Positions 35,049 to 43,398 of a stretch of 64,000 nt of DNA are shown piece after piece. A program made the translations under genes and the position numbers. The stretch's first letter is position 1. Every line of letters starts with the position of its first letter. The notes under the pieces are model-generated. The model had not been told where the DNA came from, did not search any database, and saw only the letters and a list, made by a program, of their open reading frames with translations. Source of the DNA: Mesorhizobium amorphae (lineage in GTDB: Bacteria; Pseudomonadota; Alphaproteobacteria; Rhizobiales; Rhizobiaceae); NCBI GenBank assembly GCA_003240775.1, contig QFNI01000019.1, forward strand, positions 1 to 64,000, in the 5' to 3' direction.

Positions 35049-35753
35049 TCAGCTTTCGCGTGCCGCACCCTTGGATGCTCGCGGCGGGTCAAACCGATAG
35101 CCGCTGCCACGCACCGTTGCGATGGTTTCCGTGTCGAGCTTGCGCCGCAGGCGCGCGATGCGGGAATCGATCGACCGGTCGAAGGCGTCCGTGTCCTCGG
35201 CTGGAGCTGCAGCGATGATGTCCTCGCGCGACAAGACCATGCTTGGCCGCTCGGCGAACAGCCGCAGAAGCGTGACCTGCCCCGGCGACAGGCTCTCCTC
35301 CCGGCCCGAGCGGTGCATCACGAGCGCCGCCGAAAGATCGACCGTGGAGTTCTCGAGCATCATGAGGTCCCCCCCGCGCAGGCCGAGCCGGGCGGCAAGC
35401 CGCCCCAGACGCGCGGCGAGTTCGCGCGGAACGATGTCGAGGGGCACGAAGTCCGCCGCACCCGCTTCGAGCGCGAGCACCTTCTCCACCATGTCCTCGT
35501 CGCGGCCGACCAGCACGAAGAGCGGGGCTGCGCCATGGCGGTCCATGCGAAGCATGTCCAGCGCTTCCGTGCTTGAGAGCGCGGGGCCGAGCACAGCGAG
35601 GTCGATCCGCTTCTCCGCGATGAGCCGCTCCGCGCCCCAAACGCTCGGCGCGCGCTCCACCACGAAGCCGCGCCGCTCGAGGTGGTCGCCCATCCCGCGC
35701 TCGCCTTCGTCTTCCCAACCGATCAGTGCGATGGCCGCACGTCTCACCGCCAT
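35049..35753 (-). CDS. Atypical winged-helix response regulator with a degenerate receiver
   Basis: 234 aa. The C-terminal half is a normal OmpR/PhoB winged helix (SREDI.., RSIDSRIARLRRKLD, TVRGSGYRF). The receiver fold is recognisable but all key residues are lost: Gly56 replaces the phospho-Asp, Val82 the switch Ser/Thr and Leu105 the conserved Lys; the acidic pair survives only as part of WEDE. It should work without phosphorylation. The start at MAVRR is uncertain; 35804 is an alternative. It is divergent from a normal regulator of the same family 85 bases away. Confidence 0.8.
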   Translation of the reverse strand: MAVRRAAIALIGWEDEGERGMGDHLERRGFVVERAPSVWGAERLIAEKRIDLAVLGPALSSTEALDMLRMDRHGAAPLFVLVGRDEDMVEKVLALEAGAADFVPLDIVPRELAARLGRLAARLGLRGGDLMMLENSTVDLSAALVMHRSGREESLSPGQVTLLRLFAERPSMVLSREDIIAAAPAEDTDAFDRSIDSRIARLRRKLDTETIATVRGSGYRFDPPRASKGAARES

Positions 35754-35837
35754 CTCCTCGTCGAACAGCCAAGAACAAGCCTGGACAAGATGTTTCCTTC
35801 CCATCTAACGTCCGCCGCGAGCGGAAAAGAGGCCGGC

Positions 35838-36554
35838 GTGCGGGCACGGATCGCCATTGTCGAGGATGAACCCGACCTTCGGGAAGCCGTCGCCGAATAT
35901 TTGGAGGCCAACGGCTTCCAAGTATTCGCCGCCGAGAATGCCGCCGAGATGCGAAAGCTGGCGGAACGCGAATCCTTCCACTTGGCAATACTCGACATTG
36001 CCATGCCTGGCGAGGACGGCTTGTCGCTCGGGCGCTGGCTCCGCACGCAGATGCCGCTCGGCATCATCTTCGCCACAGCCGCCGGCACCTCGCTCGACCG
36101 CATCGTGGGCCTGGAGCTGGGCGCCGACGATTATGTGGTGAAGCCCTTCGAGCTTCGCGAGCTTCTGGCGCGCGTGCGCAGCGTCCTGCGCCGCGTGCCC
36201 GCGGAAGCCGCCTCCCTGCCGCAAGGAAATGCGCCCGAAAGACACGCGCGCCGCACCATGAGCTTTGGCGCCTTCGAAGCGGATTTCGAGGGCCGTCGCC
36301 TGACCGGTCCGGATGGCGCCACCGTGGAGCTGGCCAAAAGCGAGTTCGACGTTCTGGAAGTGTTTTTGTCGCGGCCCAACAGGCTCTTGTCGCGCGCCAC
36401 CGTGCTTCAGGCCATCGGGCTCGACGACGAGGCGGACACCTCGCGCGCGCTCGACATCCGCATCATGCGCTTGCGCAAGAAGATCGAGCCCGACCCCAGC
36501 ACGCCGCGCTTTCTGCGCACGGTGCGGGGCGAAGGCTACATCTTCTCTCTATGA
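35838..36554 (+). CDS. OmpR/PhoB-family response regulator
   Basis: A 238-aa two-domain regulator with an intact receiver: IVEDEPD acidic pocket, Asp53 (ILDIAMPGEDG), Thr80 and Lys102 (VVKPF). A winged-helix output follows (VELAKSEFDVLEVFL, RALDIRIMRLRKKIE, TVRGEGYIF). The GTG at 35838 is chosen because AAAGAGG precedes it; an ATG at 35790 would add 16 residues without a good site. A hybrid kinase gene follows 84 bases downstream and is the natural partner candidate. The genes it controls are unknown. Confidence 0.88.
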   Translation: MRARIAIVEDEPDLREAVAEYLEANGFQVFAAENAAEMRKLAERESFHLAILDIAMPGEDGLSLGRWLRTQMPLGIIFATAAGTSLDRIVGLELGADDYVVKPFELRELLARVRSVLRRVPAEAASLPQGNAPERHARRTMSFGAFEADFEGRRLTGPDGATVELAKSEFDVLEVFLSRPNRLLSRATVLQAIGLDDEADTSRALDIRIMRLRKKIEPDPSTPRFLRTVRGEGYIFSL

Positions 36555-36638
36555 TGTGATGCGATCTGTTGCAGAAAGAGCGCCACAACCAATGGTGTTC
36601 GGCAGTATAGCACAAGCAACGACGGGGGTCGGAGCGAC

Positions 36639-38708
36639 ATGCTGGGGAGCGACTGGCAGGGGGGAGAGCACGAGGACGGGCTGACCGCGCAGACGGCAGC
36701 CTTCGTCCATGTGATGCGTGGCGAGGACTGGCGGGAAAAGCTTCCCACAGCACTGGGCCGCTTTGCGAGCGCGCTGGACTGCCAGCGCGCGGTGGTGTTC
36801 CGCCTGGAAGACACCAAAGACAAGGGCTTCATGCAGCTCATCGAGGCGTTGTGGAGCGATCCCGACACCGCTGTGGGCTGCGAGCGGCCGACCGAAATCC
36901 TGCAGGAAACCGTGGTCAGCGATCCGCTCCTGCGCGACATCGCGACCCGCGGCCGGCACGGCACGGCCTTCCAGGGTCACACGGACGAGCTTTCGGGCTT
37001 TCTGCGCGGCGATTTCGAGCGCCAGGGCATCAAGTCGTTCCTGTCGCCCACCATCTTCGCCAACGGGCATCTCTGGGGCTCGATCGCGATCAACGACTGC
37101 GAGAAGCGCCGAGAGTGGACGCCCGACGAGTTCGCCGCGATGGAACTCGCGGCAATCGCGATCGGCAACGCGGTGGAGCGCTCTTCGTCGGACGCCCATG
37201 TGAGCGAAGTGATCCGCGCAGCCCTCATTCACGGCGCACTGGACGGCGTGATCGTCACCGACGAGGTCGGCAACATCATCGAGTTCAACCCGGCCGCCGA
37301 GCGAATCTACGGCTGGAAGAAGGAGGATGTGCTCGGCAAGGACTTGCTGCACATCCTGATCCCGCCCTTCTACCGCTCGGGCTATTCGTCGGGTGGCGAC
37401 TACATGGCAGGCCGCGGCGCGCCGATGCTCGGCCGCCGCATGGAAACCGTGACCACCCACCGCAGCGGCGAGATCTTCCCGATCGAACTGACGGCCTCCC
37501 TCGTGCATGTGGCCGGGCGCCGCCTGATGATCGGCTCGATCCGCGACCTCCGCCCCCAGCGCGAGGCAGAAGGCGAGATCGACCGCCAGCGCGAGCGGCT
37601 GCACCAGAACGAGAAGATGGCGGCCATGGGCTCGCTTCTCGCGGGCGTGAGCCACGAGCTGAACAACCCGCTCGCCGTGGTGGTGGCCCAGAGCACGCTG
37701 CTCCACGAGTTTGCCGCCGATCCGCAAACCAAGCTGCGCGCCGAAAAGGTCCGCGCGGCGGCCGAGCGCTGCGGGCGCATCGTCAAGAGCTTCCTGGGCA
37801 TGGTGCGCCTGCGCCCGCCCGCGCAGGCCAACACCGACCTCAACGCCGTGGTGCGCGCAGCACTAGAAGTGACGGCTTACGGCGCGCGATCGAGCGGCAT
37901 CGGCATCAGCACTGAGTTCTCACCCGAAAGTCTGCTCGTCACCGGCGATTCCGACCATCTGACGCAAGTGGTCGCGAACTTCCTCGTCAACAGCCAGCAC
38001 GCGCTTGCCGCCCAGACGGGGGAGCGGCGCATCAAGGTTCGCACTTTCCACACCGGCGAACGCTGCGGCTTCTCGGTGGAGGACAACGGGCCGGGCGTGC
38101 CGCCGTCGATCCGCGAGCGGATCTTCGAGTCCTACTTCACGACGAAGCCGGTCGGGGTGGGAACAGGCATCGGCCTTTCCATCTCGCGCTCCATCATTGA
38201 GCGGCACAATGGCAAGATTTGGCTGGAAGAGATTGCCCCGCAAGGTGCTCGCTTCGTGGTCGAGCTGCCCTCCCAGCGCCGAGCGAATGTGGACGAAGCA
38301 GCCACCCGCCCCGTCTCCAAAGGTCTGCACCACGCGCTCATCATCGACGACGAGCCCGATGTGGCCGGCGCACTGGCCGACATCCTGGAGCTGATGGGGG
38401 TGAAATCGCGCACCGTCACCGCTTGGACGAACGCCGCCGACATGGTGGAGGACCGGCCCACCGACATCGTGTTCTCCGACCTGCGCATGCCCGGAATCGA
38501 TGGCGCCTCGATCTACCGCGCGCTTCTGGAGCGCCGCCCCGATCTCGCGCGACGCTTCGTTCTGGTGACGGGCGATCTGTTGGGCGCGCGCGCCGAGGTC
38601 GACATGTTGCCGCCTGCCCTTCGCCCGCATATCCTGGAGAAACCGTTCTCCACGCTCGACGTGCGCGGCATCCTGATCGCGGTGGGTGATCAGAGCGTGA
38701 GCGGCTGA
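36639..38708 (+). CDS. Hybrid sensor histidine kinase (GAF-PAS-HisKA-HATPase-REC)
   Basis: A 689-aa cytoplasmic sensor without membrane segments. The N-terminal GAF-like domain (about residues 25-180) is followed by a PAS domain (about 190-310, GVIVTDEVGNIIEFNPAAERIYG in part). Next come a coiled linker, the dimerisation domain with His339 (SHELNNPL), ATPase motifs (NFLVNSQHA, DNGPGVP, GTGIGLS) and a C-terminal receiver with Asp614 (FSDLRMPGIDG). The family phosphorylates itself, then relays within the protein or to a partner. The regulator at 35838 is a likely partner. A rightward A-tract/hairpin follows. Confidence 0.9.
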   Translation: MLGSDWQGGEHEDGLTAQTAAFVHVMRGEDWREKLPTALGRFASALDCQRAVVFRLEDTKDKGFMQLIEALWSDPDTAVGCERPTEILQETVVSDPLLRDIATRGRHGTAFQGHTDELSGFLRGDFERQGIKSFLSPTIFANGHLWGSIAINDCEKRREWTPDEFAAMELAAIAIGNAVERSSSDAHVSEVIRAALIHGALDGVIVTDEVGNIIEFNPAAERIYGWKKEDVLGKDLLHILIPPFYRSGYSSGGDYMAGRGAPMLGRRMETVTTHRSGEIFPIELTASLVHVAGRRLMIGSIRDLRPQREAEGEIDRQRERLHQNEKMAAMGSLLAGVSHELNNPLAVVVAQSTLLHEFAADPQTKLRAEKVRAAAERCGRIVKSFLGMVRLRPPAQANTDLNAVVRAALEVTAYGARSSGIGISTEFSPESLLVTGDSDHLTQVVANFLVNSQHALAAQTGERRIKVRTFHTGERCGFSVEDNGPGVPPSIRERIFESYFTTKPVGVGTGIGLSISRSIIERHNGKIWLEEIAPQGARFVVELPSQRRANVDEAATRPVSKGLHHALIIDDEPDVAGALADILELMGVKSRTVTAWTNAADMVEDRPTDIVFSDLRMPGIDGASIYRALLERRPDLARRFVLVTGDLLGARAEVDMLPPALRPHILEKPFSTLDVRGILIAVGDQSVSG

Positions 38709-38724
38709 CGCGACATCAACAACG

Positions 38725-38753
38725 AAAAAAGGCCCGCGCGGTTGGCGCGGGCC
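38725..38753 (-). terminator. Rho-independent terminator of the PRC-barrel gene
   Basis: A perfect 9-bp stem GGCCCGCGC/GCGCGGGCC with a 5-base loop is followed, on the minus strand, by six T's. It is located 28 bases past the PRC-barrel stop and may also stop read-through from the kinase gene. Confidence 0.9.
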
Positions 38754-38780
38754 TCTTCGATTCAGCCTTGGGCCGAAAGC

Positions 38781-39728
38781 TTACTGCACGATGATGCGCT
38801 GCTGCTCACGCTCGGTGGCGTAGGTGCCGGCGTCATAGGCGGGCTGCGCCTCGAGCTGCTCCTTCGTGAAGTTGGTGTAGAGATAGCGGTTGTTGTTGGC
38901 GTCCTGCATGAATGCAAGGCTGTCCATGCCGACCGCGACCTGCTTGGCACCGATCCCGAGGAAGCCGCCGACATCGATCAGCACGGCGTCGACCTGGCCA
39001 TCCGCCGTCAGCACGATATCGCCGATGGAGCCGACATTCGAGTCGTTCGCACCGTAGACCGTGGTGCCTACGAGGTTCTCAGCGGTGAGGTTCGCCGCGG
39101 GAACTTCGGTCAGCGTGGTGCGGTCGATCGCAGCCGTCTGCGTGGCGTCGGTGCCAGCAGCGGTCGTGTCGGTTGCCATCGTGCCGGCCGGAGCGGTGGT
39201 CGCGGCGGGTGCCGTCGTCGTCACTGCCGGATCAGTCGCCGCCGGGGCCATGCCGCCCGCGGTGGTGGTGTCGGTGTTCATCGCGGTGGTCGCGACGGGC
39301 GCCGGGCCGTAGATCGAGCGGTCGAACGACGGCAGAGCCTCGAGCGATTCGCGCGTTGCGGCCGAGACCAGCCAACGATCACCGTCGCGCTCGTTCCAGG
39401 TCAGTTCGCCGAAGTTGATGGCGACGTTCTTCTGGCCGATGCCGAGGAAGCCGCCGACGCCCACGATCACGGACTCGATCTGGCCGGCATCGCTGACGAC
39501 GAGGTCGTTCACGTCACCGATCTTCTCGGCGTTCTCGCCGGCACCGTTGTAGACGTTCTCGCCGATCAGGTTGCTGGCGAGATGGCCGTTGGGGGCTGCG
39601 ACTTCAGTGGCGCCCGTGGTCGCCGCCGGAGCGGTCGTGGCGGGGGCCGTGGTGGTTGCTTCCTGAGCATAGGCGCCGGTCGCGAGCAGGGTCGCGAACG
39701 CGGTGGTAGCCAAAAGCTTGCGGATCAT
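38781..39728 (-). CDS. Exported protein with two PRC-barrel domains
   Basis: A 315-aa secreted protein. The signal peptide is MIRKLLATTAFATLLATGAYA with cleavage before QEA. Two homologous PRC-barrel domains (about residues 45-125 and 200-290) share LxGxxVY, a GxIxDxV strand and VGGFLGIG. They are joined by Thr/Ala-rich, low-complexity linkers (TTTAPATTAP-like repeats). PRC barrels bind proteins or RNA and are common in stress-induced rhizobial proteins. GAGGAG precedes the ATG. An exact EcfG promoter lies 90 bases upstream and a strong terminator ends the unit. Confidence 0.88.
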   Translation of the reverse strand: MIRKLLATTAFATLLATGAYAQEATTTAPATTAPAATTGATEVAAPNGHLASNLIGENVYNGAGENAEKIGDVNDLVVSDAGQIESVIVGVGGFLGIGQKNVAINFGELTWNERDGDRWLVSAATRESLEALPSFDRSIYGPAPVATTAMNTDTTTAGGMAPAATDPAVTTTAPAATTAPAGTMATDTTAAGTDATQTAAIDRTTLTEVPAANLTAENLVGTTVYGANDSNVGSIGDIVLTADGQVDAVLIDVGGFLGIGAKQVAVGMDSLAFMQDANNNRYLYTNFTKEQLEAQPAYDAGTYATEREQQRIIVQ

Positions 39729-39817
39729 GATATTTTCTCCTCGTGCGTGGATAATGCACCGCCGCGTCGGGCGAGACCGTGGAAGGGACAAACTCGACGC
39801 GGCGTTTACGGTCGGAC

Positions 39818-39842
39818 AACGAATCCCCCCTGCTTGGGTTCC
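39818..39842 (-). promoter_or_regulatory. EcfG-dependent promoter of the PRC-barrel gene
   Basis: On the minus strand GGAAC (39842-39838), 16 bases, CGTT (39821-39818): an exact match to the general stress sigma factor consensus, pointing at the PRC-barrel gene. Confidence 0.85.
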
Positions 39843-39909
39843 CAGGCTTTTGCCTCGAACGGCCTGTTTCTGGGCTTCGACTTCCCATCTCCTCGCAGTT
39901 CGCAAATGC

Positions 39910-39937
39910 AAAAAACCCCCGCAGCGGAGTGCGAGGG
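39910..39937 (-). terminator. Rho-independent terminator of the 56-aa gene
   Basis: An 8-bp stem CCCTCGCA/TGCGGGGG (one T-G pair), 6-base loop and then six T's on the minus strand, 33 bases beyond the stop of the short gene. It confirms that this gene is transcribed as a separate unit. Confidence 0.8.
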
Positions 39938-39969
39938 CTTGAAACCTTTTGCAGTGGAAACCTGAAGCC

Positions 39970-40140
39970 TCAGGAGGTCGAAGTTTCCAGCTGCGTCGGC
40001 TGGTTGCTGATCGCCTGACCGTAGTTTTCGGCGATGAACCATGCGATCGCGGCCAGGATCAGGGCGGAGACCAAGATGATGAGGACCTTGGACCCTTTGC
40101 GCCCCTGACGTGCGCGTTCCTCATTGACGATCTTGGACAA
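39970..40140 (-). CDS. Small single-pass membrane protein with a TTG start
   Basis: A 56-aa protein: a charged N-terminus (MSKIVNEERARQGRKGSK), one transmembrane helix (about residues 19-36, VLIILVSALILAAIAWFI) and a short polar tail. The TTG start is supported by AAGGAG seven bases upstream and by the terminator downstream. No recognised function; the basic stretch before the helix predicts the N-terminus inside. It lies between EcfG-region genes and is divergent from the HWE kinase. Confidence 0.7.
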   Translation of the reverse strand: MSKIVNEERARQGRKGSKVLIILVSALILAAIAWFIAENYGQAISNQPTQLETSTS

Positions 40141-40294
40141 TGCGCTTCTCCTTCAAGCGGCGACCATTCGCAGCTTCCCCATGGAATGCGCTTGCCCGTT
40201 CCAGGTTCCTTGCCTAACACGCTCGGGTCGCGGGAAAAGACGGGCGCAGCGGCCGGCGATCTGCGCCACCGCCAAAGCTGGAGCCGCAAAACTG

Positions 40295-41755
40295 GTGTTG
40301 CCACCTGACGAGCAGAAGCCGCATGACGCCTTGCCGCCGGAGCCCGCTCGCTCCGCCGACGAAGCGGCGGCATCTGCGGGGCAGGAGGACCAGGAGCTCG
40401 CTCGGATAGCCGCGCTCGCGGCATCGCTGTTCGGCGCGCGAGATGCGGTGTTCGTGGCGCGGGATGGAATGGTTGCGGGCATGCCTGAAGCGCCATCCTC
40501 CTACTCGGTCTTTGCCCGCCATGTGATCGCGGAAGGGGAAGCCTTGTCCGCAGCAGACGTTTCCACGTCGCCTCGCCTCGCCTCCCTGCTCGATGAGCCC
40601 GGCTTCCACTTTTGCGCCGGCGTGCCCGTTATCCACCACGGCAAACCGCTGGGCGCGCTATGCGTCTTCGACCCCCTGCCCCGCCCGGTGGAAGCGACGG
40701 CACTCGCACAGCTTCGCCTGCTTGGCGGTGTCGCGGCCGACCTTCTTCATTCCCGGCAGGCCTCCCTTTCGGGCCAGGCAGCGCTTCAGCGCGAAGAGCA
40801 GCGGCGCGGCATCGCGCTCCAGGCGGCGGGGCTCGCAAGCTGGGTCTGGGATTTCCGCCACCACGAGATCGAGTGCGACCCGCTTCTTCCCATGCTCTTC
40901 GGCCTCAAGCCCGCGACCCGCGTGCGGGCGCGAACCTTGTTCGCCAACATCGACCGGCGCGACCTGCGCAATGCGCGTGCCCGCTTTCGCGAGGCGGTGA
41001 ACGGGGCGGGCGAGTATGAAGGCGAGTATCGCGTGCGCCCCGACCCAGCTGCGCCGCCGCGCTGGCTTATGGCGCGCGGACGCGTGGTGGAGCGCAACGC
41101 GCAGGGCCATCCCCTCCTGGTGTTCGGCGTCAACCAGGACGTGACCGAGCGCAAATCCATCGAGGAGCGGCAGAAGCTCCTGCTGCGCGAGATCAACCAT
41201 CGCGTGAAGAACACGCTCGCCACCGTTCAGGCACTCGCGAGCCAGACTGTGCGCCACGCGCGCCAGCCGCGCGAGTTCCTGGAGGCGTTCAGCGGGCGCC
41301 TTCAGGCCCTGGGCGCCGCGCACAATCTCCTGTCCGACGGTGAATGGCGTGGCATCGCGATGCGAGACCTCGTGGCGCTCGAAGTGCGGCCCTTCGAGGA
41401 CCTAAACATGCCGCGCATCGAAACGGAAGGTCCCGATCTTATCCTGCCGCCGGATCAGGCGCTGGGACTTGGCCTCATCCTGCACGAGCTGGCGAGCAAC
41501 GCCTTGAAATACGGCGCGCTGTCGGTGGGCGGCGGGCGGGTCTCTCTGCGCTGGCGCCTTGCACGCAAGCGGCTCCTGCTCGAATGGACGGAGCTCGGAG
41601 GACCGCGTGTGGAGCAGCCAAGCCAGCATGGCTTCGGCACGATTCTGATCCGGCGCAGCCTCGGCAAGGTGCTGGGAAGCACCGTCGAACACCGTTTCTT
41701 GCCAGACGGTGTGCAAGCCTCGATCAGCTTGCCGCTCGCCGACGAGGAAGACTGA
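40295..41755 (+). CDS. HWE-family sensor histidine kinase (GAF-PAS-HWE)
   Basis: About 486 aa, cytoplasmic. It has a GAF-like domain (about residues 40-165, PGFHFCAGVPV, LGALCVFDP), a PAS domain (about 180-295) and an HWE kinase module with His302 in INHRVKNTLATVQALA. The ATPase has LILHELASNALKYGALS, and the W-x-E motif is LEWTELGG. HWE kinases drive the alphaproteobacterial general stress response. A single-domain regulator follows and ecfG-nepR-phyR are adjacent, so it probably feeds PhyR. The start is uncertain: GTG 40295 chosen, ATG 40181 possible. Confidence 0.85.
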   Translation: MLPPDEQKPHDALPPEPARSADEAAASAGQEDQELARIAALAASLFGARDAVFVARDGMVAGMPEAPSSYSVFARHVIAEGEALSAADVSTSPRLASLLDEPGFHFCAGVPVIHHGKPLGALCVFDPLPRPVEATALAQLRLLGGVAADLLHSRQASLSGQAALQREEQRRGIALQAAGLASWVWDFRHHEIECDPLLPMLFGLKPATRVRARTLFANIDRRDLRNARARFREAVNGAGEYEGEYRVRPDPAAPPRWLMARGRVVERNAQGHPLLVFGVNQDVTERKSIEERQKLLLREINHRVKNTLATVQALASQTVRHARQPREFLEAFSGRLQALGAAHNLLSDGEWRGIAMRDLVALEVRPFEDLNMPRIETEGPDLILPPDQALGLGLILHELASNALKYGALSVGGGRVSLRWRLARKRLLLEWTELGGPRVEQPSQHGFGTILIRRSLGKVLGSTVEHRFLPDGVQASISLPLADEED

Positions 41756-41857
41756 CGATCGCGCAAGTCACGCGCTTTCGACCATGCCAGCGTCATAGTT
41801 AAATGACACTTGCCCGCCCAACCGCTCAGATCGAGCTTGCGGTGGAGTGATTCTATT

Positions 41858-42253
41858 TTGACAATCAATGCGCTCGAGGGCGCTCGCATCCTGCTTCTGG
41901 AAGACGAATTCCTGATCGCGATGGATGTCGAGCAGCTTTGCCGCGATCACGGCGCAGGCGAGGTGTCCGTCGTGCGCTCGCTCAGCCAGACCCAGGAGCG
42001 CAGCTTCCGTCCGGCCGATTTCGACGTGGCGATCATCGACGTGATGCTGGGCGGCGCGTCGTCTTTGTCGTTCGCCAACCGCCTGCGCGAGCACGCGGTG
42101 CCTTTCGTGTTCGCATCTGGCTATCCGACGGCCGACGAGGTGTTCTCAGCCTTTCCGGATGTCGCCGTGATCAACAAGCCTTATGCGACCGAAGAGCTGA
42201 TGGGCGCGGTCGCCCGCGCCTTCCGCTCCCGGCCGCAACCGGCCGGAAGCTGA
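41858..42253 (+). CDS. Single-domain response regulator, FAT-GUY-like
   Basis: A 131-aa stand-alone receiver: acidic pocket LLLEDEF, phospho-acceptor Asp61 (IIDVMLGG), and NKPY with the conserved Lys. The beta-4 region reads PFVFASGYP, close to the FATGUY motif of SdrG/MrrA-type regulators that act in general stress phosphorelays. The TTG at 41858 is preferred, with GGTGGAG upstream. There is no output domain, so it should pass or drain phosphate between kinases and PhyR. It sits directly after an HWE kinase and converges with ecfG. Confidence 0.85.
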   Translation: MTINALEGARILLLEDEFLIAMDVEQLCRDHGAGEVSVVRSLSQTQERSFRPADFDVAIIDVMLGGASSLSFANRLREHAVPFVFASGYPTADEVFSAFPDVAVINKPYATEELMGAVARAFRSRPQPAGS

Positions 42254-42266
42254 ACGGAGACGGTCC

Positions 42267-42815
42267 TCAGGCCGCGCTCGACCCCATCACCTGCGAGGCG
42301 ATGGCGTCCGGCCCGTAGTCGGAGTCGCCCGAAATCTTCAGGATGTCCTGCAGACGCGTGCGCGCGCGGCTGACCCGGCTCTTGATGGTACCAACCGCGC
42401 AGTTGCAGATGTCTGCGGCCTCCTCATAGGAGAAACCCGACGCGCCGATCAGAATGATCGCCTCGCGTTGGTCTTCCGGCAGTTGTTCGAGCGCGTGGCG
42501 GAAATCCTTGAGGTCGAGCATGCCGTGCTGGGACGGATGCACGGCGAGCCGGCCCGTCATCACGCCATCGGTGTCCTGCACCTCGCGGCCACGCTTGCGC
42601 ATCTGCGAGTAGAACTCGTTGCGCAGAATGGTGAAGAGCCAGGCCTTGAGGTTCGTGCCGGGCTGGAAGCTCTCGTGCTTGTCCCAGGCCTTGACCAGCG
42701 TCTCCTGGACGAGATCGTCGGCCTTGTCGGCATTCTGAGACAGCGAGACGGCGAAAGCTCTCAGGCTCGGGATCGCGCCGAGCAAGTCCTGCTTGAAACC
42801 GGGGGAAACGACCAT
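42267..42815 (-). CDS. ecfG: General stress response ECF sigma factor EcfG
   Basis: A 182-aa ECF sigma factor of the EcfG (ECF15) group. The sigma-2 region contains ADDLVQETLVKAW and FTILRNEFYS, and sigma-4 has LPEDQREAIILIGASGFSYEEAA and the GTIKSRVSRAR recognition helix. It directs RNA polymerase to GGAAC-N16-CGTT promoters, at least four exact copies of which are in this window. It lies four bases after nepR in the same transcript. It is held inactive by NepR and released when phosphorylated PhyR binds NepR. Confidence 0.95.
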   Translation of the reverse strand: MVVSPGFKQDLLGAIPSLRAFAVSLSQNADKADDLVQETLVKAWDKHESFQPGTNLKAWLFTILRNEFYSQMRKRGREVQDTDGVMTGRLAVHPSQHGMLDLKDFRHALEQLPEDQREAIILIGASGFSYEEAADICNCAVGTIKSRVSRARTRLQDILKISGDSDYGPDAIASQVMGSSAA

Positions 42816-42819
42816 CGTC

Positions 42820-43020
42820 TCACCCTTCCTCTTTTTGTGCGGACTCGGCCCGCTCGAGCCGGCTCAGGAGGTCGGCGAAGCGGTCGGGAACGGCATCGGA
42901 AACTCGATCCTCGTAATACTCCTTGAGCTTGCGGCCGATTTCGGAATGGTTGCCCAACGGATCGCCTTGGCCCGCAGCATCCGAGCTGTGCGGCCCGGCG
43001 GCGGTCTCATTGTCCTGCAT
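42820..43020 (-). CDS. nepR: NepR anti-sigma factor
   Basis: A 66-aa protein with the NepR core IGRKLKEYYEDRVSDAVPDR split over two helices (about residues 28-60). NepR binds EcfG and is itself sequestered by phosphorylated PhyR. It is the first gene of the nepR-ecfG transcript, which starts at an EcfG promoter about 195 bases upstream, giving autoregulation. The acidic N-terminal tail is variable in the family. Confidence 0.93.
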   Translation of the reverse strand: MQDNETAAGPHSSDAAGQGDPLGNHSEIGRKLKEYYEDRVSDAVPDRFADLLSRLERAESAQKEEG

Positions 43021-43214
43021 GATGCGTCTGCCCCAAACAACGTCTGCTTTCCCGAACGGCGCCTGTTCAGACGCCGTTCAGCCGCGCCGGCCTAATGCAG
43101 CCGGCAGATGGTGCGGCACAAGCAACGATGCAATCCCCCGCCGCGCCATGTGCCACCCGAGAGACCGATGCCCGCTTCTGCTCCAGCGACCAACCGCACT
43201 CCCATTCGGATGCA

Positions 43215-43239
43215 AACGGGGAGCGGCGCAAAACGTTCC
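43215..43239 (-). promoter_or_regulatory. EcfG-dependent promoter of nepR-ecfG
   Basis: On the minus strand GGAAC (43239-43235), 16 bases, CGTT (43218-43215): exact consensus. It stands back to back with the phyR promoter only seven bases away, so both halves of the circuit are induced together. Confidence 0.9.
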
Positions 43240-43245
43240 ACGCAA

Positions 43246-43270
43246 GGAACGAAACTTCGCAGTGGACGTT
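43246..43270 (+). promoter_or_regulatory. EcfG-dependent promoter of phyR
   Basis: GGAAC (43246-43250), 16 bases, CGTT (43267-43270): exact consensus, about 130 bases upstream of the phyR ATG. The 378-base gap between nepR and phyR otherwise holds only the two leaders; I see no further gene in it. Confidence 0.9.
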
Positions 43271-43398
43271 TCGGGCTCGGTGAGGGGTTCGCGCGCATCG
43301 GAGTGGTGGCAGACCGCGCGTCCCTGCTTATATCGTCTTTGTTCAGGCCAGCGCCTCCCCGCGCCGGCCATCACGTGTCTCGAGGGAGATTTCCACTC

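Noticed and set aside
35790..35837. N-terminal extension of the response regulator from the ATG at 35790
   Set aside because: It adds 16 residues without similarity to receivers, lacks a good site and overlaps the alternative start of the divergent gene. The GTG at 35838 has AAAGAGG.
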